Positions 23,301 through 38,300 of a DNA stretch of 64,000 nt are shown here, piece after piece; position 1 is the first letter of the stretch; each line of letters starts with the position of its first letter. Both the position numbers and the translations under genes were made by a program. Origin of the DNA: Cynocephalus volans. Taxonomy: Eukaryota > Chordata > Mammalia > Dermoptera > Cynocephalidae. Under the pieces are notes generated by a model. It was not told the DNA's origin and did no database searches. It saw only the letters and a list, made by a program, of their open reading frames with translations. Location: contig NC_084462.1 of the NCBI RefSeq assembly GCF_027409185.1, positions 157,839,490 to 157,903,489 on the forward strand, in the 5' to 3' direction.

Positions 23301-26300
23301 AGTGGCGTTTCTCAAGTCACCCACCATTTGTTCAGATTTCAGCTCAAGCACCACTTCCCCAGGGAGCCCTGACCACCCACCTGCCACCTGAGTCCAGATT
23401 TTTTGTTAGGCACTCATGGAGCGTGTGTTGCCTTCAACGTCCTGTCTCTAACAATCCCTCATCTGTGTGATCGGTCTAGTCTGCTTCTCCCAGTGAGAGC
23501 AGGCGCTGAGCTTGGTCTTTAGCATCTGATACATACTCATTGGATGCAATAAGTAAGGAGAACCATATTCCTCCCATCTCTTGGAGGGTCCTTTACTTGC
23601 CAGTATCTGCCCCGTACAAAGTGTGAAGCCTCAGACGAGTTACTTAATCTCCTGGAGGCTTCCTTGGTAGAATGAGGACAGTAACACCTACTCTGCAAGG
23701 TGGTTTTCAGGTTTATTTAGAAATATCACTTTTTAGAAACATTGTTTTTCCTTTTTATAAGGACCACAAGATCATTTTATTTTTAAAAATCTGGGAAGGT
23801 AAGTCATTATGGAGCAGTGAAGAGGTCAAACCCAAGGGTGGACATGAAATTAACCAAGGAGGGCAAGTGTGGCAAGGAGCCCCTATAGTGGTCCAGCCAG
23901 GGTGGTGAGGCCCCCACAGTGCCCTGAGCAGGCCGGGGCAGGTGTCTTCACTCCCACAAGGCCAGGCTGGGGAGCGTGGGGGACCGAGATGGGCCCAATG
24001 AACTGACTGATGACACTCGGTCTCGCTGGCTGAGCTGGCTCCTGGGAACTCGTGGCTGTTTCCTGCAGGGCCAGGAAGAAAAGGTCAGGGAGTGTCTGCC
24101 TCTCATGCTGCTGTTCAGCTGCTGAGTTTGCTGAAAGGTTTAAGCCTTCCGAGCTACAGCGTACACACAGGGGAGTGTGTGTGTGTGTGCGCGTGCACAC
24201 AGGTGTGCACACGCATGCACATGCAAGAGAGAGTGATGGATCCACACAGGCTCCCACCCCTATGCAATTTCCATGAGCGCATTGGCCTTGCTTCTCCTTA
24301 TGACCTCTGTCCTTTCATGGACCTCTGTCCTGTGCGTCTTCCTGTATGTATACGTGCCAGTGTGTGGAGATGCCTGTGCACCTGTCATGGAAGGGGCGAA
24401 ATGCATTCTTAGCAAGGTGTGTCCTCAACTGTGCATAACCATGAGGGGCCACCATATAACCTACTTGCTCCTTTAATATACCTCACCCTAAGGTTAATAG
24501 ATTTCCCCAAGGTGGGCATGGGCACTGGAGAAAGACTCTGCAAGCAGGAAGGGGTGGCTGGACATCTCAGCCCAGCTCTTGTCCAGCAAGTCACCACTCC
24601 CTAGGGAGGTTCCCATTCATTGCTGCCAGCACAGTGCTGTCCCTGTCATTGCTCTGACTCAGACCTGCCATCTGCCCTTACTTTAGCTCCTAGGACACAG
24701 CTGGGGAAATGGTGTCCCTGCAATGGACCCCCCCATGATGGGCCATTTTCACCATCAATCTGACACAGGGAAGGGGACTCAGAAGGTGGGCCATATGTTG
24801 AAGGAAGCATTCCTCCTGTTTCTGTTTTGCCTGCCTTTATTGCTTTCATTTGGGAAATACCCCTCCCCTGATCTAGGTGCTCCCACTGTCAATCAAGTGG
24901 ACCTGCCTGGTTCATGGAAGTGCACGTGAGCTGGCCAAGGCTGCAACCTTGTCCGAGATTTTGCTACACCCTCTGGAACCTCAGAAGGAAGCGTGCACTA
25001 GGGCAAATCCACCAGCTCCCAGCCCACCCTCATGCACACACTTCCCAAGCTGATCCCCAACTAGGCCCCCCACCTCCCCATGGCTGAGATCACCTTTCCC
25101 CACCACCCAGAATCTCCAGACAACAAGACCCCAAGAGAAAGGCATCTTCCATAGGACAAGACCCTCAGATGCAGGAGAAGAAACCCAGCTCAAACTAGTT
25201 TTATCACAAAAGGATAATCTGTGGTTCAAATGTGGAGAGAGTCAAGAAAAGCAGCAGCTTCAGGCACAGCTAAATCCCGGAAGTCCAGCAATGCCACCAG
25301 CACCCTCTCTCTGGTCCTTTCTCCTCTTAGCTGTTTTTTTTCTCAAACTCTTTATTTGTGGCATCAAAGATGGCAACAAGACATTCTAGACTTCATGGTG
25401 TTTGCCCAAGTGCAGGAGCTCCAAGGGAGAGAGACACCATGTCAGTCCCCTTGAGAGAATTTTAATTGGCCCCACTTGGGTCATGTTCCCATTGGCCAAC
25501 TGATCACTGGAGGCAGACCTCTACTTGAAGGACAGCCCACAGGGCCACATGCATCTGGGAAGGGGCATTTCCCAGAAGGAAGCAACAGATGTCCACCCCA
25601 GAAGGAGTCCTTTCTCCCCTCCAGTCCAAGGCCCACTTTGTTAGCCCCAGTTCCTGTAATAGGATGGCAGGAATGTCCACTCACTTTGTGGAGACGTCTC
25701 CTTCAGCAGTCACCACTGGTTCCAGGCTGAGCCTTCAGGCTCTTTCCTGGGAAAGAGGCCCCTTCTGGACACCTCCACAGCTGCCTCAGATGACCCAAGG
25801 GCCGCCTGGCTTCCCAGAGCCGGGCAGGGCAGGCCCGGGCCTGCGTTTTCTCACCGTTTCTTTCCCTTTTCCCCAGGGCTTCTGTTCCTGGTTCTTCAAC
25901 AGTATAACCATGAGGTAAGTGCCTGAGCTCAGTGAGCTTGTGACAGTGTTGCTTTGGGGGATGGGAGGATGGGGGTGTGGAGTCACCTGCCAGAATTAGC
26001 AGCCCCCAGCTCAGGATGACAGAGCAAGGGCTCTGTCCCCCCAACCCCACTCCTCACCTTCCACCTCAGCCCAGCACAGGCAGAGGACACTTTCCGGGTT
26101 ACAGTTGGTGACATGGGAACTGGACATAGCCCGCCACCCTTGTCTCTGCCACAGCCCTCAGGGAAGAACCACTTTTAATAGCTGGGTGGTTACTCACACG
26201 CATATAAAAATGAACGTCACGCCAGGAAAAAGAAAGCCTTCCTGTGTGCTCTTTGCCTTATTTCGGTGAACATCATCCATCGTATTTGTCAAGAGGGAGC

Positions 26301-29300
26301 CAAAACACTGGGCAGAGGGCAGGCTTCCTCGCTCCGCCTCAGCACCCAGATTACAGAGGGACAGTCCTTGCCTGCTCATTTTCTGGATTTCTTTAGTGCC
26401 AGACCCCACTTGGCAAGGAAGCAAACCCCAAGTCACCTGTTCTCTCCTGATTCCCAACACCAGCCAGATGCTTTGGCTGAGCAGACATTTATCAGAACTC
26501 TAAGCCCCCACAGCATGAGTGCACACACCCATGCACACACATGCACATGCACACACACACACACGTGCATGTGTGCACACAGCTCTGCCTCCGCCTCAGA
26601 GCCCTGTACACTCCTGGACTCTCCGTGAATATTCCCATCTGTCCTGCCTGGCCCGTCCTTCAAACCTCTTTTCTGAGTCCTTTCTTGCCTGGTGATGCCC
26701 ACTTTAGGGTGCAGCCTCACTGCTCCTCAGAGACCACGTGCACTGGGGGGCCTGAATGGGCCTCTTGTTTTATTTCTTTGCAGAGGTCGCAAGACTTCTT
26801 CCTTCATGTACCTTCACACCCACCATTCATGGTGAGTCCTTCAAGGGCTTTCCTGAGAGCATTCATACTTTGTCACGAGACCTTACCTACTCCCAGGAGC
26901 CACCAGGGCAACCCTTTTCCCCAAAACAAAGGGCTTGGGAGCCTGGGGAGCTCAGGGCACCCTGACTGGGCCTAGGACCAGTGGCCTGTTGTGTTTGCTT
27001 CCCAACCCCATTAATGGGGGACCCCCCACTATGGCCTTGGCCTCCAGTCTCCCTTCCTCATTCATGAGAGTCCCCGGAAAGTGATATAGCTACTCTGTGT
27101 GCGGCTCAAGAATTGGCCTCCTGTGGGCAGTAGAGGGGAGACTCTTGTTTCTTGGCTCCTTTCTTGGTTTGCTTTGTTAATTTTTTAAACATGCACAAGC
27201 CAGCATAAAGAGAAACATAAAAGCCCACCTCCCGTCTTTCACACCCCTCTCCACAACACCCCTCCGCAGAGGCAGTCCTGGTCAGCCCCTTCAAGGGAGC
27301 TTTACTTTTCCCAGCATTTATGATTTTTGTATTGTTTAGGATAACCAGTAACGTGTATGAACTTTTGGAGCTTGTTCCCCTGGGAGGCTGTACGGGCTGT
27401 CTGTAGGTTCCTGCGTTTAGCAAATTTATGAGTGATAGACAACGTATAGTGGCAAATTGGCCAGTCCTCTGCACGGGGACGAGGGAAGGAGAACCTGGAC
27501 GAGGGTGTCCATCCCGGCTCACCACATCCTCAGGTCGGAGGGAAAAGGAACCCCTGGGAGTAGTTTGAGGCTGACTTTCTGGATTTTCTCCACTGCCTGC
27601 TGACACGTCAGACGTAGGGTATACATAGGGCAAGAAAGAAAGTATCTGTGTTATGGGGGACTTGAAGCCCACGCAAAAAACATATAACAAAACTTCATGA
27701 GCAGGAGTCTGTGTGTCTCTGCGGTGTGCGTGTGAGCATGAAATAACAGACTCGGGTCACTGCTTATTATAACTAGTCACCAGGTAAAATGGGCACAACA
27801 GCAAGAAGCTAAAGGAAATTAGCCAAAATGCTAATAGTCATCATCGTAGGTTTGATGAAATTGTGGATGAATTATTTTCTTCTCTTTTGTATTTTCCAAA
27901 GTTTCTATAAGCATGTGTTGCTTTGATATGTTTTTAATTGAAGTATAACACACATACAGAAAAGCGCACAAAAAATAAATGTACAGATTCATGATCACAA
28001 AGCAAAGCCTACGCCACCACCCATCCTAAATCCGGAAACAGAACGTGGCCAGCATGCCGGCGGCCCTCCCCCTGCTCCCTACCAATGCCCTTTCCCTTCC
28101 CCCGCTCTTCAAGGTAGCCGGTATTCTGTCCTCTAACTGTATAATTGCCTATTTCTGAACTTGATATATGAAATCATACATGTGTTTGTGCCTGGCATCT
28201 TTTACTCAGCATTGTGCTTATGAGGTTTGACTGTGGGTCGTTCATTTCTCTCACTGTATAGTGTTTTGTTTTATGTATATCACAGTTCTTGTGTCCATTT
28301 CACCTATGATAGACATTGAAGCTGTTTCCGGTGTGGGGATTTTGCAAATAATGCATCTATGAGATTCTTATAGATGCCTCTTGATGCACATGTCATATAT
28401 TTCTGTTGGGTAGGAAGCTAGGAGTGAAATTGCTAGGCCTTAGGATGTGCATATATTCAATCTCCGTAGACAATACCAACTGCTCTCCAATGTGGCTGTG
28501 CTAATGTAAACACCCATGAGTACAGGAGAGATGCCAGTGCCCCACACCCTCGCCAACACTTGATGTTGTCTAGCTCTCTAACTTTGGCCAGTCTGGCACT
28601 ATGGAGTGCTATCTCACTGTGGTTTTCAGGTATTCCTTTTTAATTTAAGGGATTAAATTTTTTAAAATAGACTTTTCAAAAACTAGACTGCATGTCAATA
28701 TCACTAGTACTTTTTCCAGTGCCTGCACCATAGCAAGCACTCAAAATGTTTGAAGAAGGAATAAAAAGAGAAATGAATGCTTGATTTCAAGAGTGTTTCT
28801 GGATTCCTAAATGTTTATCTGTAGCATAGCTTCTATCTTTGATATGTCTGTGAAATCCAGTGAAATACACTTCAGGCATAACAGAAGCTTCAGGAAGAAG
28901 GGTGCTATTGCCCCCCAAATGTGAGACTTATGGGTGGGGTGGTAACCTTCTCTCACTTTCCTCCACCTCCCCCGCACTTAAGCTGTGGCTGCCTGGCTCC
29001 TGAGGCATGTCCTTGTTGTGGGTCTCTTCCAGGGACAGCGATCTGATCAGCAAGTGCGGCGACGACGCCCGCATCTACATTATGTTCCAGTACCACCTCA
29101 TCATCTTCGTGCTCATCCTCAGCATCCCCTCCTTGGGTGTCATTTTGCCCATCAACTACACCGGAAATGTTCTGGGTAGGCGGAGTTCAGGGGCCCTGGG
29201 GCCTAGGCCACTAGACCCAGAGGCAGCCTGGTGGGCCCATCAGAGCTTGGGTCTGGGGGGATCTAGAAATCTGGATTTTAATCCTGCCTCTGGAAGTGAG

Positions 29301-32300
29301 TTGTCATGTGACCTTAGACGAGCTGTGCTCCAGTTCACCCATGTGGAGACTGGACACGATACCTCCTCTGTCACATGTTTGACCCAGGGCCTAGTACCTG
29401 GTGGACATGCAGTATTAATTCAGTCTGGAACAGGATGCTTAGTCATGTCCCCACACTGCACCTGGCCAGGTGTTCATGGAGGCCCTTCTGTGACATGTGA
29501 ACCACTACCAAAATCCTTGAGCTTGATTCCCCGTGTCCATTCTGTTGGACACAGCATTGCAGGTGCAGAACTTGTCTTGTAGGATTTCTACCCACTCTCA
29601 CTGAAACAGGGTAAGTGCTGTTGACAAAATAGCATTGTAGGTGAGGGATTAACTTTGAAGACAGAAAAATCTTGGCTTGCAACTTTTGCCCACATCTGCT
29701 CCCCAGAAAACACCTTGGCTCAAGCTAACATATTATGCGATCTTATACTTGGCAAATCAATCTCCCCAGGCCTCAGTTTCCTCACCTGTCTTGGAGATCG
29801 GGAGAAAATGTGTCGAGTGTCTAGTACAGTGCCCGATACCTAGTAGGTGCTCAGCGAAGAGCAGCCAGTATTGCACTTAGCAGTTGGAGATGGACAGAGC
29901 TGTATGGAGACTGTACAACCAGCCTTACCTCGATTCCTCGGGTTTCTACCTGTTTCCCCTCCACGAGAGGTGGACCTTAGTTAACTCAGTGTAGCACATT
30001 GACTGTCTGTGCCACCAAACTCCACTACCAGACTAAATAAATTCTGAGTCCTCCTTTCCAGATTCTCATTCTTAGAGCTAGTGTGTTGGCAAAGATACTA
30101 TAATGCGGGATTTTTAGACACATTTCACAAAACCTGGAGATGTCTGAACCAACAAACTAATATACTTAGCCAGAAAGATTTACTCTGAATGAGGCAGCGT
30201 CACGTTTCTGGTGTTTCAGGTTCTTGTTGTAATCGTGCCCGTGGTGACAGTGTTGCTAATTTCTTCATTCTGCTCATGGCCAGACAGCAGCTCCTTACAC
30301 TCCTTACTTGGTGCGGGTCGTGTCCTGGGGCTACCATGCAGAGTTGGTCTCGCTTTACTGCCGAGAGCCCCAGTCAGCAGTACCAGAGCAAAGAGGCCTC
30401 TGATGTTTTTGTTGGAAGCTGGGGACATGCTCTGGGAGCCAGAAGGAAGAGCAGTTGCAGGCAGGCATCTCTGGACCCGAGGCCCTCATTGAGGAACCTT
30501 GAATTCTGGTGCCCCACAGCACTCAGGGAGCTGGGCTCCTGGTCAGCAGCTTTCTTCTCTTTCAGACTGGAACAGTCACTTTGGTCGGACCACCATCGTC
30601 AATGTCTCCACAGAGTAGGTAGCTGATCTTCTTGCCTTTCGTGCTACTGGCTGGGGCATTGGTGGGAAGAGAAGGGCCACCAAGTCGGTCCATGCCACGG
30701 GCCCTGCTTTGCTGATAGGAAAGGCCTGGTTTCCCTGGGAATCCAGGTCCTGAGTGCCAGGCCCAAAGTTGCATTCTCTTGGTGGGGCAGGACTCCTGGT
30801 GCCTCACTGTCCTTGTCTGACATGAGTGTAACTACCCAAACTGGCCACTCCTGAAGACCTGAAGAAATGGTCCTCTTTCCCTGGGATGTGCAGCTCCCAA
30901 GAGGCAGAGAGCCTGCACCAAGGAGAGGTTGAAGTGACTGCTTCCCAGCCCACCAACAGATCCAAGTCAGCCCTCATACACTGAGGGGGTCGTGGGCCTG
31001 ACGGTCCTCCCCCTGTGATTTCCGCAGTGGAGAGGCTTGGGTTCATGCCCCATGTCTGCCACTCACTGGCCCTGGATCCAGGGCAAGGCACCCTCCCCCT
31101 CCAAGCTTCAGTCCTGGTCCACGGTGGGGGAAGGGCTGTTGGATATGATCTCTAAGCCCCCTCCCCCTCACAGTCCGGGAACATCAGCCAACCTGATTGG
31201 TGGCCAGATCAGTTTGTACTGAACCAAGTGTGGCCCTGGTGGCCCATGCTGAGGCCCACCGGTGTCCTGGCTGGGCTCAGCTGACTCCCTGCCAGGGCTG
31301 CAGAAGCAGTTCCAGTAAGTGTGAGTGGGGGTCACACTCCCACCCTGTCCCCCTGCCCCCCACCCCTGCGCCTGCCCCATACACTCCTGGAATATGCCTT
31401 GGGGCAGGCCGGCTCAGCCAAAACTAAAATCAGTGGAACAGTGCATGGCATCCTCTCACCTCCCTTTCAGCCACCTCCTCCCCCAGGTGCTGCCACCCAG
31501 AGCACAGCTACCAGCTTCTTCCCTGGGCCAGTCCCTAGTCTAAGGTGCCTACACCTTCCCAACAAGAAGTGAATTCAAATAGAGCAGCAGAGAGCCTTTG
31601 ACATCCATACTAGCAGAGAGCTGCAGTGTTCCTTAGAGACCGTGTAACCCTCTGGCCCTCTGTGGAAGCTAGATGGGGAATGGTATGTGAAATGTCAGGC
31701 ACTGGGACAGGGAGCAGAGGAGATATTTTGAAGCAAGGCGGCCTTTCTCTCCTCAAACCACACCAAATAAGGTGGGCCCTATTTCTGAGCACTAATCCTG
31801 GCCAGATGCCTTAGTACAGCATCACATGAGCCAAAAGCAGGGATGGTGAACGTGGCCCCAGTGCCACCACTCCTCCTACCCAGGAGAGGCACAGCGAATC
31901 ATCAGGATCCTCCCTTGGGGCCTGCACATGACCCGGGGCCCTCTTCCCTTGGCCTGCTGGGCAGCTGTGGGGGCCTGAGCCACGATGCTAGCATACGACA
32001 CGGCGGTGACGGATCTAAGTGCTGCAGCAGCCCTGGGTCACCTCCCAGCACTGCCACTGTGATGAGTGACCTTGGACAGGTCACCTACCCACCCTGGTCC
32101 TCATTTCCCTTTGGGTAAAAGGAAGATAATCATAGCACCTCCTGGTCACTATGAGAGTCTAGTGAGAAAATGCACGAAAGCCCTTATTCCCACCTGCACC
32201 CGGCCCCTCAAGCCCTCGGTAACTGTCAGGCCTTCCTAGCCAGAGCAGGACACCTTCTCACCACTGCCCCCTTCCGAGGTACCTGAGTGTCTGGCCTCTA

Positions 32301-35300
32301 AGGGGGTGGTCCATGGAGGCTGCCTGTGGGGTGGGAGAGGGGGCTATGGAGGCCACGCACAGCGGGCTCTACACGATCTCACCGTGGCGCCTGTCCCCTG
32401 TCCCCCGCAGGAGTAAGCTCCTGTGGCTGCACTGCCTCTTCTCTTTCTTCTACTTCATCACTAACTTCATGTTCATGGCTCATCACTGCTTGGGGTTCGT
32501 GCCCAGTAAGAGCCAAAAGGTGAGTAAACGCAGAGCTGCCAGAGCTGCTCCCTCCTGGCTGGAGTCCCCTCCCCAGCCAGGCCACCCACTCCTGCCTGCA
32601 GAGTAGTCCCAAGTTGGTCCATCTTTTGGAGGGGTCTCACCTGGCCATGGGCAAGCCCCCTCCCCTTAGCCTGGTGCGTAATCACCTGTCTCCCCACCTC
32701 CTCACCTCCTAACCCCTATCCTCTGACCCCCAATCCCTACCCCTGCACCCCAACTCCAAACCCCCTAGCCCTCGACACAGCTGTCCCAGTTGTTAAACCA
32801 CTGAAAGTTTCAAACTGGTTGGTAAACATAGCTGCTGCCCAGGTGGTACCTCCTGTCCCTACACCTCTGCTGCCCTGGCCCCTCTCCAAGGACCCCTGGA
32901 CTGCCCACCATTCACAAACTGAAGGGTTAACAAACACCCGGGCCAGTCAGGTCCTCCTGCTGGACTGCTGGGTGAATTTTGACTGGCCCCCTCCCGCTGC
33001 ACTTTTTTGCCATCTCTCTGAGGTCAGAGATTCCCTGTCTTGCCCCTTGTGATCCCCACCGTCTTGGTTTGCATGACGCTCACGACCCACCCCCCTACCC
33101 CACCCCTGCCCAAACAGACCCTGAGGCCAGAACTTAAGTAGCGTTCTTTTATTTGGGAGATGATCTCAGGAAAGCCAATAGGGGAGTGGGGGAGTAGCCG
33201 GGGAAGAGAAGGCACCAGTAAAAGGGTGTTGAGGGACAACTTACCAAGCCAGAGCTTCATCGCACATGGGGGAACTCTGGGAGCTGGTGTAGAACATGTG
33301 CCCTAGAATTTTCCCAGCCTAGAGGTGAGCAGTCGGTGCTGTTTTTCACAAACTCCCCATCCACCAGTGCTTGAGGGCTGTGTCTGCGGACATTAACACT
33401 TCACTTCCTGCCCTGTGCACAAGCCGAACACGCTCCCAAGGCCAGGAAAGAGCACCAGGAGAGTCTTGGTGTTTGGAGTACACAGCAGCCCTGGGTGTGC
33501 AGAGATGAACGCCGAGAGGCCACGGGCAGGCACCGGCAGTTTCACCTGCCAGGACCAGTTGCCTGATGCAAAAGAAAGGCCAAGACTGTCCATGTTCTGG
33601 TGGGAAGGGCAGCAGTGAGAAGGGACACCCTCGGCTCCATCCTCAGCCTTCAGAGGTTCAGTGGTGTGGGACTGGCTCCTTCGAGGCCATCCATCCTAAA
33701 GACTGGTTCACTTTAACCCACCCCAGAGTACAAATCCACATGCCCTGAAAAGTTACCCGAGTGCTTCAGCCTGCGGGGCATGGAGGCTTGGGCTACCCGA
33801 CCAGTCTGGACTCGGCTACTTCAGCTTCCTTATTGCCACCAGAAGCTTTTGCCAAGAGCCCGATCTCTTGCAGCACAGTTTACCAGACTGTCATCTTGAA
33901 GGAGATGGCTCAGGAGGACATTTCACACACACAAAATAAATAGGAAGCTTGGGGGAGTCTTCCCACCCTCTCCCCAGTCTTGCTCATTCTCCCGATTCCC
34001 TGCCCAGTCCAATGTTAGGGATGTGCCTAGTGACATGGGGCTGTGCAGTGGGAGTTGCAGGGAGATCAGAAATCACTGTGGTGCCACAAGGGCAGCAAGC
34101 GGGTGTGAGCAGCTCTTTCTAGTCGTGGAGCTCTGGTCCTCCACCTGGTCCTGTCTGCAGCCTTCTGGCTCTGCCTCCCTTGACCAAAGCTGTCCATGGC
34201 AGGGGGCCCACAGCTGGGGCACAGAAAATACACAGGCACTGTTTGCTGACCTCAGGGCTGCCTGGCTTGGCTGGGACACCATGGGCCGGAGAAGCTGGCC
34301 TTCAGCTTACTCAACAAGGAGGCCCTAGGCATCAGACAGCCTGGTGTGAGCAGAAGGCCTGTCTTCTTTCTGCATTCCCCTCCCCGCCCAGGTCACAAGG
34401 ACGCTGATGATCACCTATGTGCCCACAGACATCCAAGATCCAGAAATCATCACCAAGCACTTTCAGTAAGTGGGTGGGGTGGGCCGAGGCATGGATGGCC
34501 TCCTCTGGTGACCCTGCCTGGGTCCTCAGGTGGGTGGTGAGTTGGCACAGGATGGTGGGGCTAGGGGCACCGCAGGAGGTGACTCCCTGGACTCAGCTCA
34601 GGATCACCTGTTCAGAATGCGGAGGGCCGCTGGGGCTGGAGCAGGGTTTCCTGCACGGCACAGGTGTGATGTGGGGGATGCTAATTTTCCTTTCCCCTAT
34701 TGCCCCAGCCTCTGAACCCAGGGAGCCTTTGGGCCACAGCTATTTAGAGCAGATCATCTTGAGACATCTTTTGTGACCCCAAAAGGGACACTGTCCACTG
34801 AGATAATTATCTTTCCATAACAACCCTCTCCTGAGTCCCCAGTGGTTGGAGTTCTGTGCCCCTAGCCCCTCTCTGAGTCATCTAGTAAAGACGCAGCAAC
34901 TCAGATTACCAGGGTTCAAACCCTGAAGTTCAGCCTTAGCAGCAAGGATGGATTCACCCCTCCTGGGAACCCCAGGCAGCTGAGCCACCCAGCCCTGTGG
35001 GCTGTCGTGCTGGACAGTGGGTAGGGACGGCACCTCCCCAGCCCCACAGGCCAACTTAGCATCCATGTCTGTGGCTGCAGCGAGGCCTATCCAGGGTGCT
35101 TTGTGACCAGAGTCCACTTCTGCTATGACGTCAGGACCCTGATCGACTTGGACGATCAGAGGTAAGGCCTCAGTGGGGGCTTTCAGGGGCTGCGGTGGGA
35201 GGAGAAGGGGAGGATGGGGCTCTGTTGGCCCCTGACTCGAAGGACCTGCCCCACTGTCTGCTGCTGGCAGGCGCCACGCCATGCGAGGCCGGCTCTTCTA

Positions 35301-38300
35301 CACGGCCCAGGCCAAGAAGACTGGGAAGGTAATGATCAGGATCCACCCCTGCTCCCGCCTGTGCTTCTGCAAGTGCTGGACCTGCTTCAAGGAGGTAACC
35401 GGCTCGGGCACCGGGGGCATGGCAAGGGAGGGGCTGGGGCTCTAGGCTCTGTGTCCTGCACCCTCGGTCCCCTGGCCCCATCCAGGTGTGCTCCAGCGCT
35501 ACAGCACCCAGCTCCTCCCCTCCTTTCCACCGTGTCCTGCCCCCCAGGCAAGCACGCAGAGGAGATAACACCCTTCTTGGGGCCCCCTCCAGAGCCATCC
35601 AGGGAGGCTTGCTCTTGTCTCCCTTCTGGTCTTGGACGGGAGGACCAGAGAATACACAGCAAGCTGCAGTCAGCTGCCAGCTCAGGCTTCCAAAGAGATA
35701 GGACAAGGACATTTGAAGGCAACAGCCTCTATCTTATCACCCAACCACTGTGGCTAGAAGGGGCCTCAAGACTTGGACCCCTGCCTCAGGGAGGACTGAC
35801 CTGTAGCCAGTCCTGAAATGTGGCAGATACATTCTATCACCTCTCTGGGGTCCACCCCAAGTCTGAAAAGCCCTCCTTACCCTGAGCTATGCCTCGCTTA
35901 CCCCAGATCTAACGGCAGGGAGTGAATTGCAGCATCACAGCCTCTTCCTGTTCTAGACGTGAGCCTTCGGAGCCTACTGAGGTCCTGAGCTCTTTCTTTG
36001 CCAGGCTTCAAAGCCTGCCCTGGGCTGCTGAGTGGGCAGGAGCACCGTGTCCAGGCAAGGCCTGCTGGCCTCCTGGCCTCTCCAGCTCTGAGGGCCGCCT
36101 CTCGCCCCAGGTAGATGCAGAGCAATATTATAGTGAGCTGGAGGAGCAGCTGACCGACGAGTTCAACGCCGAGCTCAGCCGCGTTCACCTGAAGCGTCTC
36201 GACCTGATGTTTGTCACCTTCCAGGACTCCGGGATGGTGAAGCGGTGAGTGCCTGGGCCAGCAGCATGCAGCACCCAGCCCAGCCCCAAGTATGGGCCTC
36301 TGCTTCCCTGACACCATCCTCTGTCACCCCCCATTCCAGCCGAGGAGGAGGAGAGGGAGCCTCCCTCTGGGCTGCCATACTCTGACCCACCCACCACCCC
36401 TCCATGCTCCTCATGGGAGCTGCCATCTTGCTTTCCTGAGCATGCCCGTACCTGTGTCCCCAGCTGCCAGGCTCACCTTGCCTCCAGGATGCCCAGGCCC
36501 TGGGCTCCTTGCTCCCACATGTCCTTGCTTCGACACAGAGGTGGTCAAAGTAGCCTTTGACCTCTTGGCTCCTCTTCTGGGCCTTGACAAGTGTGACATC
36601 ATTTTCTCCCTCCTTGCACACATTCCACCCCCTCTCCTCGCCATAGGTGGTGCTAGCCCTTTCTTGGCTCCTGCAGCCAGCCTCCCTGTTCATAACCCTA
36701 CAGTCCCCTTTCTCCTCTGCCTTAGCCTCTGGGAGCCCCACCACACCAGGAGTGAATTAAGTCCACTCTGGAATGTTCCAGAAGGATCCTTAGGACTGGG
36801 CCAAATAGACGGGAACTCCAGAATCAATCTATTAAGGATTGTGGGGGCCTTCCTCTCCATGATCATGAGCCCAATCATGCCCAGCAATTTGTCCTCACCC
36901 ACCCCAGCCCTGCAAAGGAGTAGTGGAGCAGCCAAGATTTCAGCTGCAAACCATGATGCGCAAGTTTGAAAGTCACACACTCAGACCTCTTATCTGTCAA
37001 ATGCAGTTACTGTCCTCTGCCCTGCCCACCTCCCAGAGGGTTGGCAAGGGATAGGCTGTTCTACTTTGTGTGTTTGTTATATAAAGCAATATACCCACCT
37101 AAGATAACACTGTTCATTTTTTGAGAAACCGTCATTTGGGGGAGAGGATCTGAGGCTTAATTACAGAAGAATATGATTAGAAGGCCAAAGATGCGTTCCA
37201 GTGCCATCGCCTGCCCCTCACTGGTTGTGTCTCTAGAGACATCAATTTAGTAATCTGTGCAATTGAGATTGCATTAATCACCAATTGACACAGGGTCAGG
37301 CTCACAAAAAAATTGATAGCAATGATATTAAGAGGCTAAAATTAGTACTTCCCCATCAACCTCAAAGAAAAGCACATCTATGTGATGTCACTGCTGTTAA
37401 GGGGGAAAGATGGGAGCTGAGAACCATCCCCTTCCCGGGCAGTCTGGGCACCCTCTGGTGTCCCTTTCCTCCAGATACAGGGCCTCTGGAACTCTCCACC
37501 TTCTAAGGTCCTGGAGACATACTCAAGGCTTCAAGAGTCCCCATGCGGTAGATGAGCCCCCACCTGTACACTGCCACAGTGGCCCTGGGACCCTGGCATG
37601 AGACCCTCCTAAGCCCCCAAACTACTGTCTCCTCCTCTTCTCCATCTCTGCAGCATCAAGGAGGATTACAAGTACATCCACTGTGGTGTGCACCCCCAGC
37701 AGTCCTCAGTGACCACCATCGTCAAATCCTACTGCTGGAGGGTCACTCTCGCCCCGCACCCTAAAGACATCATTTGGTAAGCCTCCTCTGTCCCTCTCAT
37801 CTCCTCTGTGCTCCTCTGAGACTGAGGGAGGCCACAGGACAGGGCCTTCTCTCCCACTTTGTTGCCTGGCAGAGACTCCACGGGGACTAAGCCCAGTGCC
37901 GTGCAAATACAGCCCCTGCCGGGCTGGGCCAGCACAGCCTCTGCCTGCCCCTGAACACCCCCACCAAGCGTGGGAGGTACCGAGGCCTTGGGGAAAAGGT
38001 TTTTCCTGCAGAAAGAACTCAGATCCATTTCTTGTTTCCCTGTGAGGTATCTTCAGAGCCTTTACAAGTGGCATGACCGAGGGAAGCCTCAGGGGCCTGT
38101 TGCATGCAGTTCTGGGCAGGTGGCTGCATTAGAACAGGGCAGCCTGGTCCCACAGTGGGCATGCAGGAAGCAGCACGTGGGCTCCCTCCAAGGGCTGGGA
38201 CCCCTGCAAGGGCTGGGACCCCTCCAAGGGCTGGGACCCAGGGTCTAAGCGCGCCTCCGTCCTCCATCCCTCCTCAGGAAGCACCTGTCGGTCCGCCGCT

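Noticed and set aside
27106-27690. 194-codon open frame on the - strand in TMEM63C intron 4
   Set aside because: No recognised domain, lies in retroelement-like sequence (27.12-27.35 kb) and intron.
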